From Deltaproteobacteria bacterium (GTDB lineage: Bacteria > Desulfobacterota > Desulfuromonadia > Geobacterales > Geobacteraceae), in NCBI GenBank assembly GCA_009668975.1, contig SBEG01000019.1:20182-84181 (forward strand): a DNA stretch of 64,000 bases, given 5' to 3'. Position numbers and translations under genes: made by a program. Positions 62,397 through 64,000 of the stretch are shown here, in pieces (the first letter of the stretch is position 1; every line of letters begins with the position of its first letter). A model generated the notes under the pieces. It was given only the letters and a program-made list of their open reading frames with translations. It was not told the DNA's origin and ran no database searches.

Positions 62397-63998
62397 TTAC
62401 GCCGCCACTTTCTTCCGCAACAATTCCTCATCACACAGCGGGCAGAACTGCTGCTCACCCGACAGATAGCCGTGCTTCGGACAAATGGAAAACGTCGGCG
62501 TAATGGTCAGGTACGGGATCCGGTAATTCTCCAGGACCCGGCGGACCAACATGCGGCAGGCCGCGGTGCTGGAGACCGGCTCACCCATATAGAGGTGAAA
62601 AACTGTGCCGCCGGTGTATTTGCGCTGCAGGGTCTCCTGCAGATCAAGAGCCTCGAAGGGATCATCACTAAAGCCCACCGGCAGTTGAGATGAATTGGTG
62701 TAGTATGGCGCTTCTTCGGTTCCCGACTGCAGAATGCCGGGACAGCACTTGCGGTCCTCCTTGGCAAAGCGGTAGGTGGTCCCTTCGGCCGGCGTCGCTT
62801 CCAGGTTGTACATATGGCCGGTCTCCTCCTGGAAAACCAGCAGTCTGGCCCGGATGTGGTCGAGAAAGCGACAGGCCAGGGCCTGCCCTTCCGGATCGGC
62901 AATATCGTACTGGTCAGCGGTAAAGTTGCGGATCATCTCGTTGATGCCGTTGACGCCGATGGTGGAGAAATGGTTGCGCAGCGTGCCCAGATAGCGCCGG
63001 GTATAGGGGAAAAGCCCGTCGTCCATATGCCGCTGAATAACCTTGCGCTTGATCTCAAGGCTGGTGCGGGCAAACTCCAGCAGCTGGTCAACGCGGCGGA
63101 AAAGTTCGCCTTCGTCACCCCGGTACTGATGACCGAGTCGTGCGCAGTTGAGGGTGACCACACCGATGGAACCGGTTTGCTCCGCCGAGCCGAACAGCCC
63201 GTTGCCCCGCTTCAGGAGGTCACGCAGATCCAGCTGCAGCCGGCAGCACATGGAACGGACCATATGGGGGCTCAACTCGGAATTGATGAAATTCTGAAAA
63301 TAGGGCAACCCGTAGCGGGCGGTCATCTCGAAGAGCAATTCCGCATTGTCACTCTCCCAGGGAAAGTCGGCCGTAATGTTGTAGGTGGGAATGGGAAAGG
63401 TAAAAACACGTCCCTTGTCGTCGCCAGCGGTCATCACCTCGATGTAGGCCCGGTTGATTAGATCCATCTCGGCCTGGAGCTCCCCATAGCAGAACGGCAT
63501 CTCCTCACCGCCGATCACCGGTACCTGGGTCCGCAGATCCTCGGGGCAAATCCAGTCGAAGGTCAGGTTGGTAAAGGGCGTCTGGGTACCCCAGCGGGAC
63601 GGCACGTTCAGGTTGAAAACCAGCTCCTGGATATGCTGCCGGACCTTCTCGTAGCCGAGGCGGTCCTTGCGGACAAAGGGCGCCATGTAGGTATCGAAGG
63701 AACTGAAGGCCTGGGCGCCGGCCCACTCATTCTGGAGTGTGCCGAGAAAGTTGACGATCTGCCCTACGGCGCTGGACATGTGTCGGGGCGGTCCTGCCTC
63801 CACCTTGCCGGCCACGCCGTTGAAACCTTCGGCGAGCAGGGTGCGCAGCGACCAGCCGGCGCAATAGCCGGACAGCATGTCCAGATCGTGGATATGAAGG
63901 CTGCCGTCCCGATGTGCCTGGCCGACCTCCGGCGGATAGACATGACTGAGCCAGTAGTTGGCGATGACCTTGCCGGAGACGTTGAGAATCAGGCCGCC
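62397..63998 (-). CDS. nrdD: Anaerobic ribonucleoside-triphosphate reductase large chain (5' end outside the window)
   Basis: The frame stays open to the right edge, so the N-terminus, including any ATP-cone, is outside the window; about 533 C-terminal residues are seen. Class III NrdD features: HIHDLDMLSGYCAGW, QNEWAGAQAFSSFDTYMAPF, GTQTPFTNLTFDW, the TFPIPTYNIT motif, the catalytic cysteine region RSMCCRLQLD, GSIGVVTLNCARLG and GINGINEMI-like IGVNGINEMIRNFT. It ends with zinc-site cysteines CPKHGYLSGEQQFCPLCDEE and stops 11 residues later, without the glycyl-radical loop. Confidence 0.93.
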   Translation of the reverse strand, partial: GGLILNVSGKVIANYWLSHVYPPEVGQAHRDGSLHIHDLDMLSGYCAGWSLRTLLAEGFNGVAGKVEAGPPRHMSSAVGQIVNFLGTLQNEWAGAQAFSSFDTYMAPFVRKDRLGYEKVRQHIQELVFNLNVPSRWGTQTPFTNLTFDWICPEDLRTQVPVIGGEEMPFCYGELQAEMDLINRAYIEVMTAGDDKGRVFTFPIPTYNITADFPWESDNAELLFEMTARYGLPYFQNFINSELSPHMVRSMCCRLQLDLRDLLKRGNGLFGSAEQTGSIGVVTLNCARLGHQYRGDEGELFRRVDQLLEFARTSLEIKRKVIQRHMDDGLFPYTRRYLGTLRNHFSTIGVNGINEMIRNFTADQYDIADPEGQALACRFLDHIRARLLVFQEETGHMYNLEATPAEGTTYRFAKEDRKCCPGILQSGTEEAPYYTNSSQLPVGFSDDPFEALDLQETLQRKYTGGTVFHLYMGEPVSSTAACRMLVRRVLENYRIPYLTITPTFSICPKHGYLSGEQQFCPLCDEELLRKKVAA

Positions 63999-64000
63999 GA

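Overview
The window looks like a chromosomal segment of a Geobacter/Pelobacter/Desulfuromonas-type bacterium (Desulfuromonadia). The reasons are the gene order kdsB-pyrG-kdsA-kdsD-kdsC-lptC-lptA-lptB-rpoN-hpf-ptsN-hprK-rapZ-EIIA-HPr-ptsI on one strand, GEMM-type cyclic-dinucleotide riboswitches like those of Geobacter, a nifB gene behind a sigma-54 promoter and a terminator leader, class III (anaerobic) ribonucleotide reductase genes at the right edge, and a moderately GC-rich housekeeping background. The species cannot be named from sequence reading alone. No tRNA, rRNA, CRISPR array, transposase gene or prophage was found.

Layout. 1-8620 (+) is the end of a surface-polysaccharide cluster: WbpE/WbpI-like enzymes for a diacetamido-uronic acid sugar, a Wzx flippase, a Wzy-like polymerase, two GT4 glycosyltransferases and a VpsJ-like alpha/alpha-barrel protein. 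Its second half is clearly AT-richer than the rest. 8779-13000 (-) is a secreted-protein operon: a fibronectin III/InlB-repeat protein containing a nearly perfect 456-bp tandem duplication, then a parallel beta-helix protein. Its 5' region holds three GEMM aptamers in a row: two of the Geobacter cGAMP-like type, each followed by an intrinsic terminator, and one Vc2-like c-di-GMP aptamer beside a perfect ribosome-binding-site sequestering stem. This is the most interesting system in the window.

13440-24400 holds a MITE-like repeat, an iron-sulfur flavoprotein, a rhodanese-YceI fusion lacking the rhodanese cysteine, a degenerate LuxR-type regulator, and a nitrogen-fixation pair (DraG-like ADP-ribosylglycohydrolase and nifB). 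A GNAT protein, Tex, a cold-shock protein and a rhomboid protease follow. 24430-36520 is mixed: lipoprotein, CYTH protein, EamA transporter, EndoQ-like nuclease, a sigma-54-promoted glycine-zipper protein, a PocR-GAF-GGDEF protein, TldD, GltX, YacG and the agmatine-to-putrescine pair AguA/AguB. 36700-45400 carries serA, pncA/pncB (NAD salvage), ahcY, a nitronate monooxygenase-like enzyme and a two-component system.

45583-60730 (-) is metK followed upstream by the cell-envelope/regulatory-PTS block: KDO synthesis, CTP synthase, LPS transport ATPase, sigma-54, hibernation factor and a PTS phosphorelay without any sugar permease in the window. 60893-64000 (-) has a cytochrome P460 and an anaerobic ribonucleotide reductase whose glycyl-radical segment appears to be a separate 60-residue protein between NrdD and NrdG.

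Two sigma-54 promoters (nifB; the glycine-zipper gene) and the rpoN gene lie in the same window. The c-di-GMP-type riboswitch and a predicted diguanylate cyclase also lie here, so several local genes could be linked by regulation as well as position.
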